DNA of 38,199 nt from Thiobacillus sp. (GTDB lineage Bacteria; Pseudomonadota; Gammaproteobacteria; Burkholderiales; Thiobacillaceae), in the NCBI RefSeq assembly GCF_018780105.1, contig NZ_JADMKC010000015.1, positions 1-38,199 on the forward strand. The letters run 5' to 3'. The position numbers and the translations under genes are program-made. The notes beneath the pieces were generated by a model. The model did not search any database and was not told where the DNA came from. It saw only the letters and a program-made list of their open reading frames with translations. Shown here piece after piece: positions 16,536 to 24,970 of the stretch; within the stretch, counting starts at the first letter, position 1, and each line of letters begins with the position of its first letter.

Positions 16536-17426
16536 ATGATGACCCGTACCGCTGCACTTCTTGCATGTCTGGCATCGCTGGCGCCGACGGCCGCGAGCGC
16601 TGTTGTAATCACCTACACCGACGAGTCGGCGTATCTCGCCGAGCTCGGCACGCTGGGCCTTGAACACTGGTCCGAGAATTTCGAAGGGGCGGCGTGGGAC
16701 GGCGTGCGCACCACCGTCGACTTCACGGGCCATCGCGATTATCAAGTCGCCGCAGCCGTGACCAACCAGGGCATTACCTGGCAGGGGCCGAGCTATATGT
16801 CGCCGCTTTCCACTTCGGCGCGATTTCACCTGTTGCCGGGCGAGGACAGCGCGGCTTGGGAGGCGAACAAGTGGGGTCTGGTCGCCGTTACGCGGCGCTC
16901 GGAAGTCGATGCGTTCAAGGGCACCTCGGCCGGCACGCTTTATGGCATCGGCGGCTGGTTCGACACATTGTCGGGATACAAATACGACGAGGACAGCGCA
17001 AGCTATATTCCGGCGGGCCACATGTTCGTGAGATTGAACGGCAGTCTGGCGGCGAACGATTTCGGCGCAGGGGGCGACACCGATCCCAACAAGTTGATCA
17101 ATGCGATTACCTACGATACGCCGCCGCGGTTTTTCGGCATCATCGACACGGACGGCTTCAACTCGTTCAACTTCTTTTCCGATCAGCTAACGGTGACGGA
17201 AACCGGCGGCTTTCCGGGCGAGTCCTCGGAGCCCGGGTTCTATGCGCCGATTGTCTATGCCGACAATTTCACGTTCGCCGCAGTACAAGCCATCCCCGAG
17301 CCCAGCGTCTGGACATCGATGGCGGCGGGCTTGGTGCTTCTGCTGGGTATGCGACGCAACCGACGCACTAAACTGCCCACCCATGGCGCGGACACGGGGT
17401 CAGATACCGTCTTGAAGTGCAATTAA
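16536..17426 (+). CDS. PEP-CTERM sorting-domain exported protein
   Basis: The 296-residue protein has a signal peptide ending near ASA at about residue 21. The body is beta-rich with Asp/Asn/Gly-rich stretches. A C-terminal sorting tag follows: IPEPSVWTSMAAG, a hydrophobic helix and RRNRR. Exosortase would cut the tag and place the protein in the envelope or extracellular matrix; no exosortase gene is in this window. The ATG at 16536 is preferred over 16530 because AGGAGG (16524-16529) directly abuts the latter. The last 17 or so residues after the basic cluster are encoded by family A repeat DNA and the stop codon lies in family B DNA, so the natural C-terminus has been lengthened. The role of the body is unknown. 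Confidence 0.85.
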   Translation: MMTRTAALLACLASLAPTAASAVVITYTDESAYLAELGTLGLEHWSENFEGAAWDGVRTTVDFTGHRDYQVAAAVTNQGITWQGPSYMSPLSTSARFHLLPGEDSAAWEANKWGLVAVTRRSEVDAFKGTSAGTLYGIGGWFDTLSGYKYDEDSASYIPAGHMFVRLNGSLAANDFGAGGDTDPNKLINAITYDTPPRFFGIIDTDGFNSFNFFSDQLTVTETGGFPGESSEPGFYAPIVYADNFTFAAVQAIPEPSVWTSMAAGLVLLLGMRRNRRTKLPTHGADTGSDTVLKCN

Positions 17427-17450
17427 AGGGGCCAGGGTCGAATTTGTTTT
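17396..17450. repeat. Fused family A and family B half-copies at a gene end
   Basis: GGGGTCAGATACC (17396-17408) is a family A half. AAAGGGGCCAGGGTCGAATT (17425-17444) is a family B half. They overlap the last codons and the stop of the PEP-CTERM gene. A further family A-like GGATCAGGTCTTGCC lies at about 17472, just before the convergent end of the signal peptidase gene. Confidence 0.7.
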
Positions 17451-17528
17451 GTGAAGCGACACGAAACGACAGGATCAGGTCTTGCCTTTTGCCCTGCCCC
17501 GAATGGTTTGGCCCTCTCCACTGCGCGG

Positions 17529-18197
17529 CTACTGAATCCGCTCTCCGATGCGCTCGATGCGGGGAAGCCAATTCCCTTTGATATTTGCGGACACGAGGAT
17601 GTGATGTGCGCGGCCGATAAGGTGGTCGCGCGGCACGAATCCGATATAGCGCGAGTCAGCGCTGTTGTCCCGGTTGTCACCCAGGAAGAAATAATGATCC
17701 GGCGGAACGGTGACCGGGCCGAAATCACGCATTGCCACGGCATGCGGCAGGAACTGAACGGTGCGTTGTTGTTCCGCAATTTGTTCGGTCACGCGAATGC
17801 CCGGCGTCGTCGCATCGTGCGCTGTCGGCTCTGCAACGACTTCGGGGAGGGTGTATTGGGCGGGCGAGCCGTTGATGAAAAGAACGTCGCGCTGCATTTC
17901 GATGACATCCCCGGGCACGCCGACGAGCCGCTTGATCAAGCGCATGCCGTCCTTGGGCGAGGTGAACACGACGACGTCTCCGTGTTTAGGATTGGCGATA
18001 TGCGCGACGGAGATATCGCTGAGCGGCAGCTTGAAGTCGTAAGCCAGCCTGTTGACGAGGACGACATCGCCCTCCAGCAGTGTGGGCCGCATGGACCCGC
18101 TTGGAATGGGGTTCCAGTCGGCGATGGCCAGACGGAAAAAACCGAAGCAGAGCAAAAAAGCCAGAAAGGCGCGGTTACTTTTCAGCCAGCGGGACAT
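17529..18197 (-). CDS. lepB: Signal peptidase I (short, single-anchor form)
   Basis: The 222-residue S26 peptidase removes signal peptides at the outer face of the inner membrane. The catalytic Ser35 is in IPSGSMRPTL and the general base Lys89 in RLIKRLVGVPGD. Box E, GDNRDNSADSR, is intact. There is one membrane anchor (about 10-27) rather than the two of Escherichia coli LepB. The ATG at 18197 has AAGGAG at good spacing; an in-frame extension upstream runs into family B repeat DNA and is not credible. It is convergent with the PEP-CTERM gene. Standing apart from lepA and rnc, it may be a second, specialised copy. Confidence 0.93.
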   Translation of the reverse strand: MSRWLKSNRAFLAFLLCFGFFRLAIADWNPIPSGSMRPTLLEGDVVLVNRLAYDFKLPLSDISVAHIANPKHGDVVVFTSPKDGMRLIKRLVGVPGDVIEMQRDVLFINGSPAQYTLPEVVAEPTAHDATTPGIRVTEQIAEQQRTVQFLPHAVAMRDFGPVTVPPDHYFFLGDNRDNSADSRYIGFVPRDHLIGRAHHILVSANIKGNWLPRIERIGERIQ

Positions 18198-18286
18198 GGA
18201 ATCTCCTTGATGAACAAGAGGGCCATATTGGCGTATGCGTAGAGGGGCGACTCGCGGGATAGGTTCCTTAACATCCAATCGGAATA

Positions 18287-18478
18287 AAAGGGGCCAGGCC
18301 AAGGGTCGAATTGATTTTCGCACCACAATAATTAAAGGTCGTGAGCTCCGGGGCAGGTCTTGCGTAAATCAAAGGGGCCATTGTTACTTGCTGCCGCCCT
18401 GGCAGGGACACGGGGACACGCGCAGGGACAGGGACACGGGGTCTTGCCTATTGCCGCAAAAGGCAAGACTTGATCCCG
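18287..18478. repeat. Cluster of family A and B fragments
   Basis: The 311-bp gap 18198-18508 has no gene. It contains a family B half (AAAGGGGCCAGG at about 18287, then GGGTCGAATTG), a family A half GGGGCAGGTCTTGC (18350-18363), and another B start (AAAGGGGCCATTG at about 18376). GGGACACGGGG-type short repeats follow. An A copy at 18438-18478 has TCTTGCC and GGCAAGA arms. Confidence 0.7.
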
Positions 18479-18508
18479 CTAACGTGCTGACGTGCTTTGC
18501 CACACCCC

Positions 18509-21190
18509 TTATAGTTTCTCCAGCGCTTGCTTCACATATCCCGCCCCGCTCCCGTTCGGCGCGAGTTCAAGGTAGATCTGGTAGGCTTTTTTCGCTTTCT
18601 CGGCTTCCCCGCCCTTGGCGTGCGCGTCGCCGAGATTGCGATAGGCGATGGCGCGGGAGGGGTCCAGCTTGATGGCGTTTTCGAACCAGCGGGCGGCCTC
18701 CGGGTATTTCTCCTGTTTGTAGTAGACGAAGCCCAGGTTGTTGGCAGCCAGGGCGAAGTTCGGGCGCAGCTTGAGGGCCTCGGTGAACTGAGCTTCGGCG
18801 GCGGCGTACTGCTTTTCCTTGTAGTGCTGCAAGCCGCGGTCGTTGGCGCGCTGGGCGAGTTGGTTTCGGGAGATGGGCACCGCAGCCGGCGGCATGATCT
18901 TCTGCTCGCCGCCCTGGAGGTCTTTCACAATGACCGCCGGGATCTGTTTGCCGGGGGCGGGTGTCCGCGCCGCGTCCTGCTTGGTGTTGAGGGCAATGGC
19001 CTCGTTCGAGAGCTGGGCGGTCTGGGTGCCCAGGAATTCGTTTTCGGCCGGCAGCTCAAACACGAAATCGCCCCCTTCAGACCCCGGCAGGCTGCCGAAG
19101 GCCGGCGTCTGTGTGGACACGGCGGAGACCGCCGGGGCCACGTAGGCGGCCAGTTCGGTGGCGGTGATGAGGCCGTCGCCGTTGAGGTCGCCCTTGCCCG
19201 CCAGTGCTTGCAAGAAGGTCCAGGTAAACACCGAGTGGCCGTTGGGGCCGCCGTCCGATACGAGTTGGTCGGTGCCGCCGGCGGTGAGCATCTGGCGCCC
19301 GATGCGCTTGGCGTTGTCGGCCAGGAAGGTGCTTGAACCGCCGCCCCGGGTGAGGCCGAGGCCGCTGTAACAGGCATCCATGACGAACAGCACGTGCTTG
19401 GCGTCGAAGCTTTCGGCGATGTTCTGGATTTCCGTCATGGGAATGGCGTCGGAGGCGAACTGGGCGGGATCGGAATCGGCCGGGACGATGTAGCCCAGGT
19501 CGCGGCCTGAGCTCAAGTGGCGGGTGGCGCCGTGGCCGGCGAAGAAGACGAAGATGCGGTCGTTCTTGCCCACCCCGTGCGCAAGCTTGTCGTGGAACAA
19601 AGCGAGAATGGCGCTGCGGGTGGCCTCGCCGTTCTTGAGCGTGAACACATGGTCGGGTTTGAAGCCGAATTTTTCCACCAGGTCCTGACACACCGCCTGT
19701 GCATCCCGCACCGCGTACTGGAGTCTGGGCCATTTGGCATAGTCATCGACGCCCACCACGACGGCCCAGGATTCGCCGTAGCCGGTCTGGACGGCGGCCT
19801 TCGCAGCGGGTTTCGCACTGTCCTTGGCGACGGTGAAGGCGCTGCCGTCCCAGCCGGCGAAGCGGTAGCCCTCCGCCGTGAGACGGTCGAGAATCGCGGG
19901 CAGGGCCTTGACCGCGCGGTCGTGGATGTCGTGGAACAGGATGATGCCCCGCCCCTCGCGGTCCACTTCCCTCAGCACCCGCTCGGCGATGGACGCGGGC
20001 ACCGGGTCGGCCCAGTCGAGGGAGTCTATGTTCCACATCACCGATTTCAGGTGCGCCGCTTCCAGCATGTGCAGGCCTTCGCCGTTGTGCGCCCCGTAGG
20101 GAAAGCGGAACAGGGATGAGCGGTCCGGGTTCACCGCCTTGAGCAGGGCATCGGTGTTGAATATTTCGGCTTTGAGGGCGTCGCCGCTTTCCCTGGAAAG
20201 CTGGGCGTGGGTGAAACTGTGGTTGCCCAGCACATAGCCATCGGCCATCAGCCTGCGGCTCACCTTGGCGCCGGGCCCGAGCTTGGGCGTGCCGTCCAGG
20301 TCCAACCTCCCCAGGTTGCGTCCGACATTGAAAAATACCGCGGGTGCGCCGTACTGCTTGAGTATGGCCGCGATCTCGTCGGTGTAGAGCCGGTGGGGGC
20401 CGTCGTCGAACGTGAAGACCACCGTTTTCCTTGGTAGGCCGCGCCCGAATATCTCGCCCGGCTCATCCTTCGCCGCGTCGCCGGCGGACGTTTCCATGGG
20501 GGCGGGGTAGGGCAGGACCATGCCGTAGTCCTTGAGGATCTGTTCGCGGGAGTACAGCTTTTTCAGGTGCGCCACGTAGTCGTCCCAGCGCTCGCGCTTG
20601 AGTTCGATGGCGCGCTGGTCGAAACGGCCGAAGATCTGACGGATTTCCTTCTCATAGTTGCGCTCGATTTCCGCCAGGGCGTCCAGGTCTTCCGAGATGC
20701 GCTTGTGCATCTTGATGGCGGGCAGCGTGGTGTCCCGCGCCACACTGGCCTGCAGCGACTGCAGCAGTTCACGGAAGGCGAGCCGGTCGGCGTCGTACAG
20801 TCCGGGTTCGGACTCGATGTAGTCGAGCAGCGCGCCCATGGCGTCGAAACGCATCGGGTTGGTCGAGCTGGCCAGCCCGTCCAGAGCTTCGTCCAGTTTG
20901 GCGAGGCGCGCCAGATTGTCGTGGAACAGGGCCTGCCCGGCCTGGTTGGCGGCCTCCCGCTCGCCCCTGGACAGGGTTGTTTCATCGGCCAACAGTACGA
21001 TGATCTTGCGGTAGGAAGCGAGGACCTCGCCCAGGCCGGCACGCAGGGCCGAGGTATCCGGGCGATGGGATGGGGACGCCGCCGCGATGGAGCCGACTGA
21101 GGGAGTGGGGGGCGTGCGCTGGGTGAGAATGAAACCGCCGATCATGAGCGCGACGACGAGGGCGCCAGCAGCGATGCGTTTGAAAGGCAC
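18509..21190 (-). CDS. Secreted fusion: polysaccharide deacetylase, caspase-like peptidase, EF-hand, TPR
   Basis: The 893-residue protein starts from GTG with an N-terminal membrane anchor (about 5-23), so its domains lie in the periplasm. Residues 45-225 are helical. Residues 253-455 are a NodB-type CE4 deacetylase: TFDDGPH with Asp262/Asp263, HSFTH with His324/His328, RFPYG, and LFHD with His420. Residues 474-715 are a C14 caspase-like domain with the dyad His553 (FAGHGA) and Cys607 (MDACYSG). Within it a canonical 12-residue EF-hand loop (Asp668-Glu679) suggests calcium control. Residues 780-880 hold about three TPRs. All key catalytic residues are present. The likely roles are deacetylation of a glycan and cleavage after basic residues, but the purpose of joining them is unknown. 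Confidence 0.92.
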   Translation of the reverse strand: MPFKRIAAGALVVALMIGGFILTQRTPPTPSVGSIAAASPSHRPDTSALRAGLGEVLASYRKIIVLLADETTLSRGEREAANQAGQALFHDNLARLAKLDEALDGLASSTNPMRFDAMGALLDYIESEPGLYDADRLAFRELLQSLQASVARDTTLPAIKMHKRISEDLDALAEIERNYEKEIRQIFGRFDQRAIELKRERWDDYVAHLKKLYSREQILKDYGMVLPYPAPMETSAGDAAKDEPGEIFGRGLPRKTVVFTFDDGPHRLYTDEIAAILKQYGAPAVFFNVGRNLGRLDLDGTPKLGPGAKVSRRLMADGYVLGNHSFTHAQLSRESGDALKAEIFNTDALLKAVNPDRSSLFRFPYGAHNGEGLHMLEAAHLKSVMWNIDSLDWADPVPASIAERVLREVDREGRGIILFHDIHDRAVKALPAILDRLTAEGYRFAGWDGSAFTVAKDSAKPAAKAAVQTGYGESWAVVVGVDDYAKWPRLQYAVRDAQAVCQDLVEKFGFKPDHVFTLKNGEATRSAILALFHDKLAHGVGKNDRIFVFFAGHGATRHLSSGRDLGYIVPADSDPAQFASDAIPMTEIQNIAESFDAKHVLFVMDACYSGLGLTRGGGSSTFLADNAKRIGRQMLTAGGTDQLVSDGGPNGHSVFTWTFLQALAGKGDLNGDGLITATELAAYVAPAVSAVSTQTPAFGSLPGSEGGDFVFELPAENEFLGTQTAQLSNEAIALNTKQDAARTPAPGKQIPAVIVKDLQGGEQKIMPPAAVPISRNQLAQRANDRGLQHYKEKQYAAAEAQFTEALKLRPNFALAANNLGFVYYKQEKYPEAARWFENAIKLDPSRAIAYRNLGDAHAKGGEAEKAKKAYQIYLELAPNGSGAGYVKQALEKL

Positions 21191-21293
21191 TGTCTACATC
21201 CTGGGCAAGACCGCCTTGGCGGCAACCGGCAGATTGTAATGGTCGCGTCATGCCCACGCCAAATCGGAAGGATACGAGGGCTTGCCTTTGGAA

Positions 21294-21345
21294 GAAACTT
21301 GGGAAACTTGGGAAACTTGGGAAACTTGGGAAACTTGGGAAACTT
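21294..21345. repeat. Six tandem copies of a 9-bp unit
   Basis: GGGAAACTT repeats with a 9-bp period, AAACTT recurring at 21295, 21304, 21313, 21322, 21331 and 21340. It runs straight into a family A half-copy (GGGGTCAGACACC at 21347). No gene is supported in the 325-bp gap 21191-21515. A nine-base array near the 5' side of the fusion-protein gene could vary in copy number by slippage. Confidence 0.85.
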
Positions 21346-21435
21346 GGGGGGTCAGACACCATTGCCGCTAAAGGGCGCAGCTTCGGATCGTTTGCCCCGG
21401 CATTCCCTTTCACTCCCACGTCGGTCAATCTGATC

Positions 21436-21502
21436 AAAGGGGCCAGGGTGAATTGTTTTGCGCTCGGAAGCGCTGCTGGAAATTTTCGATCCTGGCCCCT
21501 TT
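21436..21502. repeat. Family B palindrome copy 2 (best preserved)
   Basis: AAAGGGGCCAGG (21436-21447) and CCTGGCCCCTTT (21491-21502) are perfect 12-bp inverted arms. AATT/AATT and a central GCGCT-AGCGC dyad extend the symmetry, giving a 67-bp hairpin-capable element. It lies 13 bp past the stop codon of the diguanylate cyclase gene and may terminate or stabilise that transcript. Confidence 0.85.
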
Positions 21503-21515
21503 GCTCTGACTTTGC

Positions 21516-22694
21516 TCACGCGACCACAACAGATGCCGTTTTCCGGGCGGCCACAATCTGGTTGCGTCCGCAGCGTTTGGCTTCATATAGCGCGATGTCG
21601 GATGTGCGGATCAGCTCGCCTGCCGAGGAGACGGAAGTAAGCTCGGACGAAGACACGCCGAAACTCAGGGTGACATGGCTGGCCACGGGCGATGCTTCGT
21701 GGGGAAAATTCAAGGCCAGGATCCGCTCGCGTATCTGCTCGGCTACGGCTATCGCGCCGCTCAAATCAGTCTGCGGCAACAGGAACGCAAACTCTTCGCC
21801 GCCGATTCGGGCCACCACATCGCCAGGGCGGGACAGCGCGTGGTGCATGGCCTGCGCAACTTCCACCAGGCACAGGTCGCCGGCCGGGTGCCCATAGTGG
21901 TCGTTGTATTCCTTGAAGTGATCGATATCGGCCATGATGAGTGAAAACGGCGCATGGTCGCGTTTCGCTCTTGCCCACTCTTTGCCGAGTTCTTCCTCGA
22001 ACAGCCGTCTGTTCGGGATGCCGGTGAGACTGTCCAGACGGACCAGATATTCCAGCGCCTGCTCCACCTCGATTACTGAGAACAGCTCGCGGCGCAGTTT
22101 TTCCGAGTCGCGAAACAGGCGCTGGACCTGGGCGGAGGTGGCGAGCATGGCGAGACCGAAGATGACCATCATCAGGCCCATGACGAGATGGATCTGATCG
22201 CCCACCCACATCATTTGGATGCTGATGGGTACCACGACCGGAATGGCGAAGCACCAATAGGCGTGGCTCACGGGCGACAGCAGCGGAACGGCGCCGGCCA
22301 TCATTCCCCCCAGTACAAAAGCGAGAACGACCTGGTGCGGGAAGGAACTGGGATGAAACAGGAGAATGCCGGACAGCCCCCACACCACCCCGGCAGCGCA
22401 TGCGCCTGCCAGGAAATACTTGGTCCACATAGCAAGATCGGACTCGCTCCTGGGGGCGGCGTTTCTAAACGCCCGCAAGCTGAGGAATCGCGCCCCCGTG
22501 ACGGCGATGAGCAAGACTGACCAGGTGAGCAGGACGGGCGTGGGCACGGCGTTCCACAGAACCGCGGCAAGAATGAGTCCGATTGCCAGGTTGACGATCA
22601 GCGATATGGGGAGCTGACGAAAGCTCTGCGCAATCTGCGGCACAAGGATGCCCGAATCCTGGGAATCTGCAGATTGTCGGACAGGGTTATCCAA
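21516..22694 (-). CDS. Membrane-bound GGDEF diguanylate cyclase
   Basis: The 392-residue protein makes the second messenger c-di-GMP. The N-terminal 190 residues contain about six membrane helices, a MASE-like sensor. A short linker helix leads to the GGDEF domain (about 218-380) with DSLTGIPNRR, ADIDHFKEYND and the active-site GGEEF at 298-302. The inhibitory I-site RPGD is at 289-292, exactly five residues before GGEEF, so product feedback is expected. The start is TTG 22694 with an upstream AAGGAAGA. Its 3' end, together with a flanking palindrome, has been copied to 16126-16270. The sensed signal is unknown. Confidence 0.93.
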   Translation of the reverse strand: MDNPVRQSADSQDSGILVPQIAQSFRQLPISLIVNLAIGLILAAVLWNAVPTPVLLTWSVLLIAVTGARFLSLRAFRNAAPRSESDLAMWTKYFLAGACAAGVVWGLSGILLFHPSSFPHQVVLAFVLGGMMAGAVPLLSPVSHAYWCFAIPVVVPISIQMMWVGDQIHLVMGLMMVIFGLAMLATSAQVQRLFRDSEKLRRELFSVIEVEQALEYLVRLDSLTGIPNRRLFEEELGKEWARAKRDHAPFSLIMADIDHFKEYNDHYGHPAGDLCLVEVAQAMHHALSRPGDVVARIGGEEFAFLLPQTDLSGAIAVAEQIRERILALNFPHEASPVASHVTLSFGVSSSELTSVSSAGELIRTSDIALYEAKRCGRNQIVAARKTASVVVA

Positions 22695-22801
22695 GGGCGA
22701 TCTTCCTTGACGAGGTTTCCGGACGCATTTCGCCTGCGCACAAGCGTCTGTCCAATATAGGCCAAGCTGCGCGGATCACGTATCGGGCATACGCAAACTT
22801 C

Positions 22802-22847
22802 GGGGTCAGGTCTTGCATTGACGTATTGCATTGCAAGACCTGACCCC
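22802..22847. repeat. Family A palindrome, perfect copy
   Basis: GGGGTCAGGTCTTGCA (22802-22817) and TGCAAGACCTGACCCC (22832-22847) are perfectly inverted 16-bp arms around 14 bp. It lies between the mocR stop codon (20 bp away) and the diguanylate cyclase promoter region, so it could end the mocR transcript. This is the reference copy for the family. Confidence 0.92.
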
Positions 22848-22866
22848 AAATTTCTCTGCGTTCCGG

Positions 22867-24273
22867 CTAGGCGCACCGGGCCAGTTTGCCGAGGGCTTCC
22901 AGCGCCTGTTCCACCCGCGTATCCCAGGGCAGGGCGGCCACCAGCCGCATGCAGTTGCGATAGCGGCCCTGCGGCGAGAAGAGGTTGCCCGGGGTGAAGC
23001 TGATACCTTGCCGCAGCGCCTTGTCGTGGAGTGCGAGCGTATCGATTTGCTCCGGCAGTTCGACCCAGAGCACGAAGCCGCCGTCGGGGCGCGATGTCCG
23101 GGTACCGGCCGGAAAATGCCGTGCGATATGTGCCTGCATGCGTGCCAGATTGTCGGCGTAGGTGCGGCGCACCTTGTTCAGGTGGCGTTCGTAGCGACCG
23201 TCCGCCAGATAGTGGGCCACGGCGAGCTGCGGCAGGGTGGCGCTGGATAGGGTGCTGACGTATTTCAGATGCTCGACGGCCTTGCGCCAGCGTCCCGGCA
23301 CGATCCAGCCGACGCGGTATCCGGGGGCGATGGTCTTGGAGAACGAGGCGCAGAGCAGGACGTTGTCCGCGTGATCGTAGGCTTTGGCCGGACGGGGCCG
23401 CTGGCGTCCATGCGCGAGTTCGCCGTAGATGTCGTCCTCGATGAGCGGAATGCCGCGCGCGGCAAGCATCTTCACCAGCCGGGTCTTGTTGGCGTCGGGC
23501 ATGAGGCTGCCGGTGGGGTTGCTGAAATTGCTCACGACGGCCACGGCCTTGACCGGCCAGCGTTCCAATGCCAGCGCCAGGGCGTCGAGGCTGATGCCTT
23601 CGACCGGGTCGCTGGGGATTTCCAGCGCCTGCATGCCCAGGGACTCGATCGCCTGGAGGGTGCCGAAGAAGGCGGGGGTCTCGATGGCGATGATGTCGCC
23701 GGCTTTGGCAACGGCGCGCAGGGCGAGGTTCAGGGCTTCCTGGCAACCATCGGTGATGACCACGTCGTCCGGGCCGAAGGCGCAGCCGCGTTCGGCGGCG
23801 CGTTGCGCGATACGTATCCGCAGGGGTTCTTCTCCGGGGGGGAAGCTGTAGCGGCTGGCGACGTCGTTGCTGTCGCGCAGGCACCGGTTGAACGCGGCGC
23901 GCAGGTCGCCCAGCGGAAGATAGTTGGGGTGGGGGGTTGCCGCACCCAGAGAAACGAGGTCGGGCCGAAGCGTGTTGCGGCACAGGCGCAGGGCGACCTC
24001 GGTGACGCTGACCGTGCAGGGGCCTTCGGCACTGTCGTTGCCTTTTGCGGGGGGCAGCGAGGATTCGGGGTGGCGTGCAAAGAATCCGGATTGCGGCCGG
24101 GCTTCCAGCCAGCCGCGGCTTTCCAGCAGCCGGTAGGCCGATACGGCCGTGTTCTGGCTGACCCGGTGCTGTTCTGACAGCCTTCTGACGGAGGGCAGGC
24201 GGTCACCGGGCTGGTATACGCCCTGGCGGATGGCGTTCTTCACGTGCGTCGCGAGGTTTTCGTACAAGTTCAT
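22867..24273 (-). CDS. MocR-family transcriptional regulator (GntR helix-turn-helix fused to aminotransferase fold)
   Basis: The 468-residue protein has a winged GntR DNA-binding domain (about 1-75, with GDRLPSVRRLSEQHRVSQNT). A linker joins it to a class I aminotransferase-like domain (about 105-460). The PLP-binding Lys is Lys313 in ASFSKTIAPGYR. The SNPTG motif and the Asp in IEDDIYGEL complete the PLP site. Such proteins sense PLP, amino acids or related ligands rather than catalysing. The ATG at 24273 follows AGGAGG, and the longer upstream frame is discarded. It is divergent from the DUF1127 and NTF2-like genes, which are its probable targets along with itself. Confidence 0.93.
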   Translation of the reverse strand: MNLYENLATHVKNAIRQGVYQPGDRLPSVRRLSEQHRVSQNTAVSAYRLLESRGWLEARPQSGFFARHPESSLPPAKGNDSAEGPCTVSVTEVALRLCRNTLRPDLVSLGAATPHPNYLPLGDLRAAFNRCLRDSNDVASRYSFPPGEEPLRIRIAQRAAERGCAFGPDDVVITDGCQEALNLALRAVAKAGDIIAIETPAFFGTLQAIESLGMQALEIPSDPVEGISLDALALALERWPVKAVAVVSNFSNPTGSLMPDANKTRLVKMLAARGIPLIEDDIYGELAHGRQRPRPAKAYDHADNVLLCASFSKTIAPGYRVGWIVPGRWRKAVEHLKYVSTLSSATLPQLAVAHYLADGRYERHLNKVRRTYADNLARMQAHIARHFPAGTRTSRPDGGFVLWVELPEQIDTLALHDKALRQGISFTPGNLFSPQGRYRNCMRLVAALPWDTRVEQALEALGKLARCA

Positions 24274-24348
24274 TGCAGCCTCCTGTGTGGCCAGTGTAGG
24301 GCCAATGCCATGCCCGGATGCAGTACACGCGATGCCGATTCCGATGGA

Positions 24349-24375
24349 TACAGTTGGGCTCCGTGTGCAACTGTA
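24349..24375. promoter_or_regulatory. Inverted repeat between mocR and DUF1127 gene (candidate MocR operator)
   Basis: TACAGTTG (24349-24356) and CAACTGTA (24368-24375) are perfect 8-bp arms with an 11-bp spacer, centred in the divergent promoter gap. A related CTGTATC lies at about 24401. The symmetry and the position beside a GntR-type regulator suggest its binding site. Confidence 0.5.
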
Positions 24376-24438
24376 GCCTAATAAAATCGGTTTTTCTGCA
24401 TCTGTATCGAGGTGCCGCGCCTGCCTAGTATTCCGGAC

Positions 24439-24819
24439 ATGGATTGCAACACACGACATGAAGGCAGTGCGGATGTCCGGCAGCTTGTGTGCCGGGCAGA
24501 CGCTTTGCGCAGGCGCTATATACGGCGGGTTGTATGCAGAATCCTGCGGCGCCTGTACGTTGCCATGGCCTGCCGGCGGGCCGAGTCGGAACTCGGCGCG
24601 TTGAGCGACCGGGCACTGCATGATCTGGGCGTGGATCGGGGCGGCATCATGTACGCGGTCCGCTATGGCCGAAGGGAACGCCGGGTGCGCGCACTGCGTC
24701 GGCTGCTGATTTCGGCACGGCAATTAGGAACGTACATCTGGAATCGGAGGACACGTGATCACGAAAGCACAAGCCGACAGATTCTGGAAGGACGGGATCG
24801 AAGCCCGGAACAGCCATGA
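24439..24819 (+). CDS. DUF1127 small basic protein with C-terminal extension
   Basis: The 126-residue frame has the DUF1127 core at about residues 40-80 (ACRRAESELGALSDRALHDLG followed by VDRGGI), in an Arg-rich context. DUF1127 proteins are short, basic and in some bacteria bind RNA or affect phosphate and carbon metabolism. The role here is unknown. The ATG at 24439 lacks a strong ribosome site; an in-frame GTG at 24412 is an alternative. The frame continues about 40 residues past the core and overlaps the next reading frame by 65 nt, so the 3' end may be altered. It is divergent from mocR. Confidence 0.75.
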   Translation: MDCNTRHEGSADVRQLVCRADALRRRYIRRVVCRILRRLYVAMACRRAESELGALSDRALHDLGVDRGGIMYAVRYGRRERRVRALRRLLISARQLGTYIWNRRTRDHESTSRQILEGRDRSPEQP

Positions 24820-24970
24820 CCTGGACAGGATACTGTCGCACTGCAGCGAGGACTTCGTGATGTCTTCCCCGCATAACGCCGTGATCGCGGGCGAGCCGGG
24901 CGGCGTGCTCAAGGGAAAACGCGCGAGTGTCCGGGAAACCCGGGTTAGCTCAGTAAGAGGCAAGACCTGA
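24755..24970 (+). pseudogene. Truncated NTF2/SnoaL-like protein
   Basis: A GTG start with a GGAGG site gives 71 residues. ITKAQADRFWKDGIEARNSH and DLDRILSHCSEDFVM are the first helices of an NTF2-like cone fold, normally about 130 residues. After LKGKRASVR the similarity stops and the frame runs into a family A half-copy (GGCAAGACCTGAGCCC, 24959-24974). The beta-sheet half is missing, so the protein is unlikely to fold. The following gap (24971-25187) contains no supportable gene. Confidence 0.7.
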
